This document shows positions 1 through 5,735 of a stretch of DNA of 6,997 bases, piece after piece. Every line of letters begins with the position of its first letter. The first letter of the stretch is position 1. Location of the stretch: assembly GCA_937957895.1 (NCBI GenBank), contig CALFEZ010000004.1, forward strand, positions 1 to 6,997. The letters run 5' to 3'. This DNA is from an uncultured Erysipelotrichaceae bacterium. Lineage in GTDB: Bacteria; Bacillota_I; Bacilli_A; Erysipelotrichales; Erysipelotrichaceae. The notes beneath the pieces are model-generated. The model made no database searches and was not told where the DNA came from. It was given only the letters and a program-made list of their open reading frames with translations. Made by a program: the position numbers and the translations under genes.

Positions 1-647
1 TTCCAAGAGCGGAACACGGCTTTGACAGATTCGATCAGTTGTGTTTTTGGATCTGATGGGAACTCAGCGTTTTTATGAGCAGTATAATACTCTTTGAAAC
101 GACGGACCATTTCCTTTAGATCATCAGCATCAAACTGAGTGTCAAGGATGATCCCCTTCTCTTCTTTCATTTCATCAATGATCACTTCGAAGTTGTGTTT
201 TGGTAAATCCATGACAACATCGGCGAACATTTGGATAAAACGACGATACGAATCGTATGCAAAACGAGGATTTCCGGATGCTTTGGCAATGCTTTCGACG
301 ACCTTGTCGTTCATGCCTAGGTTTAGGATGGTGTCCATCATGCCAGGCATCGATGCCCGTGATCCGGAACGGACTGACAACAGCAACGGATTTTCTGGAT
401 CTCCGAATGTTTTGCCGGAAATCGCTTCGATCTTGGCAACATTTTCAAAAATCTCATCAACGATACTATCCGCAATCACCTGATTGTCATCATAGTATTT
501 GGTACATGCTTCGGTCGTGACGATAAACCCTTGAGGTACCGGCATTCCCAAACCGGTCATCTCAGCAAGGTTGGCACCTTTACCACCGAGCAAATCACGC
601 ATGCTACCGTTTCCTTCAGAAAACTGGTATACGTACTTATGACTCAT
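1..647 (-). CDS. ppdK: Pyruvate, phosphate dikinase, N-terminal part (partial, runs off left edge)
   Basis: This is the first 215 codons of pyruvate phosphate dikinase, a cytoplasmic enzyme that interconverts pyruvate + ATP + Pi and phosphoenolpyruvate + AMP + PPi. Only part of the N-terminal nucleotide-binding (ATP-grasp type) domain is present. The protein starts MSHKYVYQFSEG and has the family signatures GGKGANLAEM at residues 21-30, with the lysine expected to contact ATP phosphates (K23). It also has SVRSGSRASMPGMMDT at 91-106, with the ATP-binding arginine at about R93. The central phosphohistidine domain and C-terminal pyruvate/PEP domain lie outside the window; the full family protein is about 870-880 residues. 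The ATG is preceded by AAGGAGG four bases upstream, which fixes the start. It follows valS by 74 bases and has its own promoter-like sequence. A PEP synthase is unlikely because the opening sequence and SRASMPGMMDT motif are PPDK-type. I am confident of the identity. Confidence 0.96.
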   Translation of the reverse strand, partial: MSHKYVYQFSEGNGSMRDLLGGKGANLAEMTGLGMPVPQGFIVTTEACTKYYDDNQVIADSIVDEIFENVAKIEAISGKTFGDPENPLLLSVRSGSRASMPGMMDTILNLGMNDKVVESIAKASGNPRFAYDSYRRFIQMFADVVMDLPKHNFEVIIDEMKEEKGIILDTQFDADDLKEMVRRFKEYYTAHKNAEFPSDPKTQLIESVKAVFRSW

Positions 648-651
648 ATTT

Positions 652-658
652 CCTCCTT
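652..658 (-). promoter_or_regulatory. Ribosome binding site of ppdK
   Basis: The minus strand reads AAGGAGG here, a full-length match to the anti-Shine-Dalgarno end of 16S rRNA. Four bases separate it from the ATG at 647, which is slightly short but supports that start. Confidence 0.85.
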
Positions 659-685
659 AAAGAACCAATTTAAAAAACCACATCC

Positions 686-714
686 ATTATAGCAAAAAAA
701 CAACTTGCGTGCCA
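686..714 (-). promoter_or_regulatory. Extended -10 promoter for ppdK
   Basis: On the minus strand there is a perfect TATAAT (686-691) preceded by TGC, giving the extended -10 form TGCTATAAT. A weak -35 candidate, ATGGCA (709-714, 4 of 6 matches), lies 18 bases upstream. Transcription would start near 679, leaving about 30 bases of leader before the ATG. The promoter sits in the 74-base gap after valS. No terminator hairpin is visible in that gap, so ppdK may be transcribed both from here and by readthrough from valS. Confidence 0.65.
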
Positions 715-721
715 TCAAAGG

Positions 722-3334
722 TCAATCTCTTTCCAACAAATCGAGTTTTTGTTTCAAAATATCATGCTGGCGTTGATATTCCTGGTATTTCTCCTTTTCC
801 TGAGCGATCTTTTCAGGTTTTGCCTTTGCCAAAAAGCTCTCGTTGGAAAGCATTCCTTTTGAACGATCAAGCTCTTTTTGAAGGCTTTCGATTTGCGAAG
901 TGATCGCTTCGATCTCTTTTGCCTTGTCCTCAAGTCCCTCATTTTTGATCAAAAGTGTTCCATTGACAATAGGATATACCAATACATCACCTTTGATAGT
1001 TTCTACCAACTCAACATTGACGATGCGTTTGAGCACTTGTTGGATATAGGCATCGAAAACGATTGGACGATCTTCAAGATCATTGGCCATGGCAAACATG
1101 TCTACATCTTTTTTGATGTTCTTGTTTAGACGCAGTTCACGTACCGTAGAAATCATGCTGATCAGTTGGTCGACCTGAGAAAAGTCTTGTTTATCGATAG
1201 GAATGACTTGTGGCCAGCTGCTGATGCATATGCTGGGTTGATCGGTCAGCGATTGATAGATTTCTTCACTGACAAAGGGCATAAATGGATGCAGCAGTTT
1301 GACGATCGCTTCTAATACCACATACAGTGTAAACTGGGTTGCTTTTTTGGCTTGAGGATCATCGGTGTTGAGAGTGATCTTGCTTAGTTCGATATACCAT
1401 GAACAAAAATCATTCCAGATAAAATCCACAAGCATATGACCAACTAAACTAAACTCGTACTTTTCCATGTTCTCACTGACACGGTTGATGGTTGAGTTGA
1501 GTTTGTCAATGATCCAATAATCGACAAAGGAAGCATGATCACCGTCTTTGATGTCCGGCTTGTAGTCTTCAGGAAGATTCATCAAAACAAAACGCGATGC
1601 ATTCCAAAGCTTGTTGATGAAGTTCCATGATGCTTCCACTTTCTCATCGATATAGCGCAAGTCCTGTCCTGGGGTGGAGTTGGTCGTCAAAAAGAATCGC
1701 AGCGCATCCGCTCCATACTGATCGATGACATCCATCGGATCGACTCCATTGCCAAGTGACTTACTCATTTTACGACCAAGTGCATCTCGTACCAAACCAT
1801 GGATCAACACTTCGTCAAAAGGACGTGCTCCTGCAAAATGATGTCCCATAAAAGCCATGCGAGCAACCCAAAAGAAAATGATGTCATACCCGGTAACAAG
1901 CACTGAGTTGGGATAAAAGCGTTTGAAATCATAAGCATCTTCATCCGGCCATCCTAATGTGGAAAATGGCCAAAGGGCACTGGAAAACCACGTATCCAAT
2001 ACATCTTCATCCTGGATGTAGTTTTCAATATCCAAAGGTGGTGTCTCACTGACATAAACCTCGTTGGTATCCTTATGAAAGTACGCCGGAATGCGATGTC
2101 CCCACCACAACTGACGTGAAATGCACCAGTCTTCGATGTTTTCCAGCCACTGAGTGAACGTTTTATTAAAGCGTGGCGGATAAAATGTAATCGCTGTACT
2201 AGCTTCGGATTGTGCCTGAAGCACCTTCTCTGCCAATGGTTTCATCTTGACGAACCATTGTTTCGACAAGTATGGTTCTACGATGGCATCCGTTCTTTCT
2301 GAGTGACCTACCTGATGGATGTGTTCTTTGATATCGATCAGATTGCCTTCCGCCTCGATGCGTTTGACCAGGCGTTTTCGACATTCAAAACGATCAAGTC
2401 CCTCATACTCACCGGCTAAATGGTTCATCGTGCCATCCGGATGGATGCACACCGGTTGCTCCAGATCGTGTTTTAGTGAAAGCTCGAAATCATTGGGGTC
2501 ATGTGCAGGCGTACACTTCATGGCACCACTGCCAAATTCGATGTCGATGTAATCGTCCAACAAGATCGGCATTTCAAGATGGCTGGCGGGATTGATGACA
2601 GTTTCCCCATGCAAATGTGCATATCGTTTATCATCGGGATGAACAAACACGCATACATCTCCAAACATCGTTTCAGGCCGAGTGGTGGCCACCGGCAAGA
2701 TCTCTCCGGTCTTCTTTACCTTGAAACCGAACGTATACAACGCTCCCTTGATTTCTTTGTGGATGACTTCGATGTTGCTTAAAGCTGTTTTAGCTTGGGG
2801 ATCCCAGTTGATGATGCGATCTCCCTGAAAGATGAGACCTTCATGAAATAGTGAAACAAACACTTTTTTAACAGCATTGCTGAGACCTTCATCCAACGTA
2901 AAACGCTCACGTGAATAATCCAAAGACAGACCAAGTGTTGCCCATTGTTGACGGATGGCAGTGGCATAGTCTTCTTTCCATTTCCAAGCTACATCCAAAA
3001 AGGCGTCCCTTCCAAGGTCATATCGTGTTTTGCCTTTGGCTTTGAGAGACTCTTCGATCTTGGCTTGTGTTGCGATGCCGGCATGGTCCATACCGGAAAG
3101 CCAAAGTGTGTCAAATCCCTGCATGCGCTTAAAGCGAGCGATGATGTCTTGTAATGTCGTATCCCATGCATGTCCCAAATGAAGTTTTCCTGTGACATTG
3201 GGCGGTGGGATCACGATGCAAAACGGTTCTTTGTCTTGATCTTTTGCCGTAAAATAGTCCGCCTCAAGCCATTGACGGTATTTATCGGCCTCAACCTGTT
3301 TTGGGTCATACTTGGTGCTTAATTGCTTTTTCAT
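722..3334 (-). CDS. valS: Valine--tRNA ligase (valyl-tRNA synthetase)
   Basis: This class I aminoacyl-tRNA synthetase charges tRNA-Val with valine in the cytoplasm. The 870-residue length is normal for a bacterial ValRS. The catalytic Rossmann domain carries the HIGH-type signature HLGH at residues 52-55 (context PPPNVTGKLHLGHA) and the KMSKS loop at 522-526. The inserted CP1 editing domain, which hydrolyses mischarged Thr-tRNA-Val, shows TTRPET at 217-222 and the AHDPNDFE segment with the conserved editing aspartate D279. The anticodon-binding domain follows from about residue 600. The last 65 or so residues are Lys/Glu-rich and heptad-like, matching the C-terminal coiled-coil arm specific to ValRS. 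The ATG has AAAGGAG six bases upstream. A valine T-box leader precedes it, so expression should rise when tRNA-Val is uncharged. The gene is intact and ends in TGA; IleRS and LeuRS are excluded by the coiled-coil arm and motif context. Confidence 0.98.
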   Translation of the reverse strand: MKKQLSTKYDPKQVEADKYRQWLEADYFTAKDQDKEPFCIVIPPPNVTGKLHLGHAWDTTLQDIIARFKRMQGFDTLWLSGMDHAGIATQAKIEESLKAKGKTRYDLGRDAFLDVAWKWKEDYATAIRQQWATLGLSLDYSRERFTLDEGLSNAVKKVFVSLFHEGLIFQGDRIINWDPQAKTALSNIEVIHKEIKGALYTFGFKVKKTGEILPVATTRPETMFGDVCVFVHPDDKRYAHLHGETVINPASHLEMPILLDDYIDIEFGSGAMKCTPAHDPNDFELSLKHDLEQPVCIHPDGTMNHLAGEYEGLDRFECRKRLVKRIEAEGNLIDIKEHIHQVGHSERTDAIVEPYLSKQWFVKMKPLAEKVLQAQSEASTAITFYPPRFNKTFTQWLENIEDWCISRQLWWGHRIPAYFHKDTNEVYVSETPPLDIENYIQDEDVLDTWFSSALWPFSTLGWPDEDAYDFKRFYPNSVLVTGYDIIFFWVARMAFMGHHFAGARPFDEVLIHGLVRDALGRKMSKSLGNGVDPMDVIDQYGADALRFFLTTNSTPGQDLRYIDEKVEASWNFINKLWNASRFVLMNLPEDYKPDIKDGDHASFVDYWIIDKLNSTINRVSENMEKYEFSLVGHMLVDFIWNDFCSWYIELSKITLNTDDPQAKKATQFTLYVVLEAIVKLLHPFMPFVSEEIYQSLTDQPSICISSWPQVIPIDKQDFSQVDQLISMISTVRELRLNKNIKKDVDMFAMANDLEDRPIVFDAYIQQVLKRIVNVELVETIKGDVLVYPIVNGTLLIKNEGLEDKAKEIEAITSQIESLQKELDRSKGMLSNESFLAKAKPEKIAQEKEKYQEYQRQHDILKQKLDLLERD

Positions 3335-3340
3335 CGAAAA

Positions 3341-3347
3341 CTCCTTT
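3341..3347 (-). promoter_or_regulatory. Ribosome binding site of valS
   Basis: The minus strand reads AAAGGAG with a six-base spacer before the ATG at 3334. It lies immediately after the T-run of the T-box terminator, so it is transcribed only when the leader is antiterminated. Confidence 0.85.
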
Positions 3348-3350
3348 CAT

Positions 3351-3382
3351 AAAAAAAGATCTTCTTCCAAGGACGAAGATCT
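3351..3382 (-). terminator. T-box regulated intrinsic terminator before valS
   Basis: On the minus strand AGATCTTC (3375-3382) pairs perfectly with GAAGATCT (3357-3364), closing a ten-base loop, and is followed by seven Ts (3351-3357). The 5' stem arm and the loop bases CGTCCTT also form the 3' side of the competing antiterminator, so the two structures are mutually exclusive. This is the regulated terminator of the T-box leader, not a constitutive transcript end. Confidence 0.92.
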
Positions 3383-3400
3383 CGCGGTACCACCTTAGTT

Positions 3401-3415
3401 CATGGCATGGCCATG
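3401..3415 (-). other. T-box stem III hairpin
   Basis: The minus strand reads CATGGC-CAT-GCCATG, a perfect six-base-pair stem with a three-base loop. It lies directly upstream of the antiterminator, where stem III of T-box leaders is found. Confidence 0.8.
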
Positions 3416-3437
3416 CGCTTAAGACCTTAACGCGGTC
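3416..3437 (-). other. T-box stem IIA/B pseudoknot
   Basis: On the minus strand GACC (3434-3437) pairs with GGTC (3423-3426). The enclosed loop GCGTTAA (3427-3433) is complementary to TTAAGCGC just downstream, with one bulged G. This loop-to-downstream pairing is the expected form of the conserved IIA/B pseudoknot. The element is read from base complementarity only. Confidence 0.7.
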
Positions 3438-3478
3438 AACGAAGATGCCTACACCTTTCAGCATCCTTTCCAATGGGT

Positions 3479-3481
3479 GAC
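3479..3481 (-). promoter_or_regulatory. T-box specifier codon GUC (Val)
   Basis: Within the 3' strand of the Stem I internal loop the transcript reads GAA-GUC-A. That is the usual context of a specifier triplet, which pairs with the tRNA anticodon. GUC is a valine codon, in agreement with the downstream gene. The adjoining helix can be drawn as GUC/GAU below UCUG/CAGA. Confidence 0.82.
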
Positions 3482-3573
3482 TTCGATCGATCTGTATTGG
3501 TTTTGTTGCAGCGACCCAAAACTCTCTTGATGTCCAACAGAAAGACTTTCTCCCATTGATCGAATATGTGTCC

Positions 3574-3602
3574 ATTTTATATAAAACACACGCCTATGTC
3601 AA
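3574..3602 (-). promoter_or_regulatory. Sigma-A type promoter of the T-box/valS transcript
   Basis: A perfect -35 TTGACA (3597-3602) and a -10 TAAAAT (3574-3579, 5 of 6 matches) are separated by exactly 17 bases. The predicted start is near 3567, giving a leader of about 230 bases before valS. The -35 hexamer is formed by the last two sense codons (Leu-Thr) of the upstream membrane-protein gene, whose TAG stop begins the spacer. Confidence 0.85.
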
Positions 3603-4250
3603 TCCATGGCCTCCGTCCCTTTTCTTTTTATCCAGACTCATCTTCTTTTCCATCTGACGATCATGGAGTCTAGATAAAGTCACAAAGTAAACAGCTGCTC
3701 CGATAGGAGCATATAGTATGTCCCAGTGAGTATCCCAAATGTCTCCTTGAGCTGCCAACATATAGTCAGCCGGGCGATCAGAGATGATCGTTGCCAGAAA
3801 CTCCAGCAGTTCCCACGTTGCTGCGATACCAAGGATCATCAAAAACATCACCAAATAGAAGAAAAAGGATCTTTTGAAATGGTTCTTTCGCAACAAATAC
3901 TCTTTGATGAAGAATATCGGAACAAAACCCATGAAAAAGTGACCGACGCGATCGTAGTGATTGCGTGAATGATCGAAGGTCTCTTGAATGATGTCGAACC
4001 AAGGGTTCATGTTGTAGGTGTATTTTGCCCCGATCCACAACACGATAACATAGATCAACAGCATGATGTATGCGATCGAAGTAAACTGAAATCGCGGATA
4101 CGTGATGACCGCATAAGCAAGCATCAGCACGATCGGAAGTGACAGCATGCTCCATGCAAATGTATCGTAGTGTCCAACATAGGACCATACAAAAACGACC
4201 ATACTCAACAAAAACAACGTTTGATGCAATCGTTTTTCCTTTATGCTCAT
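3594..4250 (-). CDS. YjdF/DUF2238-type polytopic inner-membrane protein
   Basis: This is a membrane protein of unknown function, 218 residues from the chosen start, close to the roughly 210 residues of E. coli YjdF. Hydrophobic segments lie at about 11-27, 32-50, 57-76, 103-120, 128-150 and 176-193, with a Lys/Arg-rich C-terminal tail. Family hallmarks are the charged cluster NHYDRVGHFFMG at 97-108, TWELLE at 145-150 and QGDIWDTHWDILYAPIG at 168-184. These conserved His, Asp, Glu and Asn residues near membrane boundaries suggest ligand or metal binding, but no activity is known to me. I chose the ATG at 4250 because GGGAG lies seven bases upstream. A longer start at 4283 (11 extra residues, hydrophilic) has AAGGGG nine bases upstream but would overlap the likely promoter. 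It follows the tspO-like gene and that gene's terminator; its last codons supply the -35 of the valS promoter. It is unrelated to the Bacillus yjdF riboswitch gene. Confidence 0.85.
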   Translation of the reverse strand: MSIKEKRLHQTLFLLSMVVFVWSYVGHYDTFAWSMLSLPIVLMLAYAVITYPRFQFTSIAYIMLLIYVIVLWIGAKYTYNMNPWFDIIQETFDHSRNHYDRVGHFFMGFVPIFFIKEYLLRKNHFKRSFFFYLVMFLMILGIAATWELLEFLATIISDRPADYMLAAQGDIWDTHWDILYAPIGAAVYFVTLSRLHDRQMEKKMSLDKKKRDGGHGLT

Positions 4251-4257
4251 GTGTTGT

Positions 4258-4262
4258 CTCCC
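4258..4262 (-). promoter_or_regulatory. Ribosome binding site deciding the YjdF-type gene start
   Basis: The minus strand reads GGGAG, seven bases before the ATG at 4250. The competing ATG at 4283 has AAGGGG, which can pair using a G-U wobble, so the choice is a preference rather than a certainty. Confidence 0.5.
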
Positions 4263-4286
4263 ATCAGATCCCGTTAGTTTCATGCT

Positions 4287-4313
4287 ATCATACCCCTTGA
4301 CGTGTTACAACAA
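4287..4313 (-). promoter_or_regulatory. Possible weak promoter for the YjdF-type gene
   Basis: TATGAT (4287-4292) matches 5 of 6 bases of a -10 box. The best -35 candidates are poor: TTGTTG (4308-4313) at a 15-base spacing, or TTTTTG at 18. The predicted start near 4280 would fall inside the upstream ATG at 4283, which favours translation from 4250. A promoter is expected here because a strong terminator lies directly upstream. Confidence 0.35.
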
Positions 4314-4331
4314 AAAAGGCTTTCGCCTTTT
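4312..4331 (-). terminator. Intrinsic terminator of the tspO-like gene
   Basis: On the minus strand AAAAGGC (4325-4331) pairs perfectly with GCCTTTT (4314-4320) across a GAAA tetraloop, and the transcript ends in a run of six Ts (4312-4317). The hairpin begins within the TAA stop codon of the gene at 4330, so stop and terminator overlap. Confidence 0.88.
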
Positions 4332-5109
4332 AATCCGCTTTTAGTTTCTGGATTGCCTGGATCCTCCAAGCCAACAAGAACATCACAAATATGACGATGC
4401 TTGCGATGACGACCATGGTATACTCATTATCAAACACCTGTGTGTGATTGAGATAGATCCCGGCATATGCCCAAAGCAATACCGCTCCATAAGCCAGATC
4501 TTTGTAGTGACGCATGGTGATGACCCCGATCAGCAGTGAAACGACAAGTATCAAAATGGTCCACACTGACTCATCGATGCCAAACCCGTCAAATCCAATA
4601 CTGACCAAATAGGAAGTCACATTGGCAATGGTTGCGACGGTGATCCAACCAAAGTAAATGCCAAAAGGTGCTTTGATCAAGAAAAAATCTTTGCCATATA
4701 GTGAACCATACTTGATTTCATTGGCGATCAAAATAAGACAAATCAACACAAACACGATCAACCCTAAAGACACAAGTATCTCACCATAATGCCATGCAAC
4801 GATCCAAGCTGCGTTGGCAAGATTGGAAAACCCAAAAATCAGTGCGATGTCATCCATCAGGTTTTGTCTGACACTAAGATCATCAATGACTTTCATCTGA
4901 TAGATCGAATATGCTCCTAAAAGCAGGTAGATCAGCCCCCAGATCGCAAAGGTGATCGGTGCCGGAGCAAAAAGATTGAACAATGCATCGGATACTTCCC
5001 CGGTCGTGATGCCATTGATCGGCAAGATATTCGCCAATGCATTAGCAGCGACCATGATAATGAATGTGATAAGTGCAAAAAAGCGTTTGAAGCGATTTCG
5101 TTTGATCAT
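4330..5109 (-). CDS. TspO/MBR family ('tryptophan-rich sensory') membrane protein, long form
   Basis: This polytopic membrane protein has 259 residues. The N-terminal two-thirds resembles TspO/MBR proteins, which bind tetrapyrroles and related ligands: APITFAIWGLIYLLLGAY at 50-67 recalls the family's P..F...W..LY...G stretch, LANAAWIVAWHYG at 97-109 recalls the LNAAW region, and APFGIYFGWITVATIANVT at 147-165 recalls the PY..W...A..LN region. Classical TspO is about 160 residues with five helices; here roughly three more hydrophobic segments follow (about 182-199, 204-221, 229-249). There are seven tryptophans. The start at 5109 is supported by AAGGAG seven bases upstream; an ATG at 5169 would extend into the engB stop and has no such site. 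The gene has its own promoter and terminator, so it looks monocistronic. Ligand and role cannot be read from sequence. Family assignment is fairly confident, function is not. Confidence 0.82.
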   Translation of the reverse strand: MIKRNRFKRFFALITFIIMVAANALANILPINGITTGEVSDALFNLFAPAPITFAIWGLIYLLLGAYSIYQMKVIDDLSVRQNLMDDIALIFGFSNLANAAWIVAWHYGEILVSLGLIVFVLICLILIANEIKYGSLYGKDFFLIKAPFGIYFGWITVATIANVTSYLVSIGFDGFGIDESVWTILILVVSLLIGVITMRHYKDLAYGAVLLWAYAGIYLNHTQVFDNEYTMVVIASIVIFVMFLLAWRIQAIQKLKAD

Positions 5110-5116
5110 AACCCTT

Positions 5117-5122
5117 CTCCTT
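5117..5122 (-). promoter_or_regulatory. Ribosome binding site deciding the tspO-like gene start
   Basis: The minus strand reads AAGGAG with a seven-base spacer before the ATG at 5109. This sets the start 60 bases downstream of the longest possible one. Confidence 0.88.
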
Positions 5123-5129
5123 GCTGATA

Positions 5130-5157
5130 ATTTTAGCATAAACCCACAACAAGACAA
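5130..5157 (-). promoter_or_regulatory. Extended -10 promoter for the tspO-like gene
   Basis: TAAAAT (5130-5135, 5 of 6) is preceded by TGC, an extended -10. TTGTCT (5152-5157, 4 of 6) lies at a 16-base spacing. Transcription would start near 5123, right at the ribosome binding site, so the leader is very short. The site lies just beyond the engB terminator. Confidence 0.55.
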
Positions 5158-5158
5158 C

Positions 5159-5178
5159 AAAAAACACACTAGTGTGTT
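5159..5178 (-). terminator. Intrinsic terminator of lon-engB
   Basis: The minus strand has a perfect 16-base palindrome AACACACTAGTGTGTT (5163-5178), forming a stem of six pairs with a CTAG loop, and a T-run of six follows (5159-5164). The engB stop codon TAG falls in the loop. The stem is AU-rich, so it is probably weaker than the GAAA-loop terminator at 4312-4331. Confidence 0.68.
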
Positions 5179-5735
5179 AACCAGTGTGCTATTTTCGTTT
5201 GTATCGGTTGGATGCCGGTTCGTTTAAGAGCGGAAAATACGGCGACCTCATCATGATACTTCTTTCTTTTTAATGCAATCTCGGACTGAGAGACTTTGTC
5301 TGATTTGGTCAAAACGATCATATACGGGATTGCGAGTGACTTTGCAAGATCGATCATGATCTTGTCATAATCACTCAGATCACGACGAACATCGATCAAG
5401 ATGAGCATTCCTTTGATTTGATGTCTTCCCGAGAAATAGGCTTCCATCAATCCGTCGATGCGTGTCTGTTCTTTTTTGGATATTCGAGCATAACCGTATC
5501 CCGGAACATCGACTAACACCCATTTTTGATCCACATCGAAAAAGTTGATTAGTCGTGTTTTCCCGGGAGCTGCTCCAACATAAGCCAATCGTTTTCTGCC
5601 AAGCAGTGCATTGATCAGACTGCTTTTTCCAACGTTGCTTTTGCCTACCAGTACGATTTCATCAAGATCATGCTCAGGCAACTGCTCTTTGGTTGCAGCA
5701 CTCACCATTAAGGTCGTTTTGGATCCCTCAAACAT
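5169..5735 (-). CDS. engB: Ribosome biogenesis GTP-binding protein YsxC/EngB
   Basis: This TRAFAC-class GTPase is needed for late assembly of the 50S ribosomal subunit and is usually essential. It has 188 residues, within the normal range of about 190-200. All G motifs are visible: G1 GKSNVGKS at 31-38, G2 threonine T60 in the APGKTRLINFF switch I segment, G3 DVPGYG at 76-81, G4 TKSD at 143-146 and a G5-like SAL at 168-170. GKSNVGKSSLIN and DVPGYGYA are typical of EngB rather than Era, Der or Obg. The ATG overlaps the lon stop by one base (TAATG), with AAGGG just upstream inside lon, which suggests translational coupling. The lon-engB order is the same as lonA-ysxC of Bacillus. A terminator-like palindrome ends the unit at its stop codon. 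Confidence 0.97.
   Translation of the reverse strand: MFEGSKTTLMVSAATKEQLPEHDLDEIVLVGKSNVGKSSLINALLGRKRLAYVGAAPGKTRLINFFDVDQKWVLVDVPGYGYARISKKEQTRIDGLMEAYFSGRHQIKGMLILIDVRRDLSDYDKIMIDLAKSLAIPYMIVLTKSDKVSQSEIALKRKKYHDEVAVFSALKRTGIQPIQTKIAHWLTH

Larger units (their letters stand above)
3351..3567 (-). promoter_or_regulatory. T-box riboswitch leader, valine-specific (GUC specifier)
   Basis: This untranslated leader senses the charging state of tRNA-Val and controls valS by transcription antitermination. The minus strand carries the canonical T-box sequence GGTGGTACCGCG at 3383-3394. Stem I is closed by CAATGGG (3552-3558) with CCCATTG (3471-3477). Its upper part has an AGAGAG bulge, a GTTTTG/CAAAAC stem (3517-3522 with 3500-3505) and the distal loop GGTCGCTGCAA (3506-3516). 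The specifier loop contains GAAGTCA, placing the valine codon GUC at 3479-3481. A stem II hairpin (GATGC with GCATC), a IIA/B pseudoknot and stem III follow. In the antiterminator, AAGG pairs with CCTT and GCG with CGT around the TGGTACC bulge, which binds the free tRNA acceptor end. The GUC codon and the downstream valS gene agree. The 5' end is inferred from the promoter. Confidence 0.96.

Noticed and set aside
139..483. A 114-codon plus-strand open frame opposite ppdK
   Set aside because: It is antisense to strongly conserved PPDK motifs, with no ribosome binding site or family signature.
700..760. A terminator after valS
   Set aside because: There is a T-run at about 694-700 on the minus strand but no convincing GC-rich hairpin in front of it; only 4-bp complementarities could be found.
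3306..3575. An 89-codon minus-strand open frame spanning the T-box leader and the valS start
   Set aside because: The same bases form a fully paired T-box leader, and the frame lacks a ribosome binding site at its ATG. The apparent short ATG frame just before valS is part of the same artefact.
3570..3595. AT-rich palindrome TTTTATATAAAA flanked by GTGT and ACAC, as an operator or terminator
   Set aside because: It coincides with the -10 region and spacer of the valS promoter, the flanking complementarity is short and asymmetric, and no T-run suitable for termination follows. It is better explained by promoter composition.
3594..4250. Linking the YjdF-type protein to the yjdF azaaromatic-sensing riboswitch
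   Set aside because: The shared name is a coincidence. That riboswitch precedes a different, soluble Bacillus protein, and no such RNA element is visible in the short gap upstream of this gene.
5110..5169. Longer start of the tspO-like protein at 5169 (20 extra residues)
   Set aside because: It would overlap the engB stop and terminator and lie upstream of the predicted promoter. The ATG at 5109 has AAGGAG at ideal spacing.
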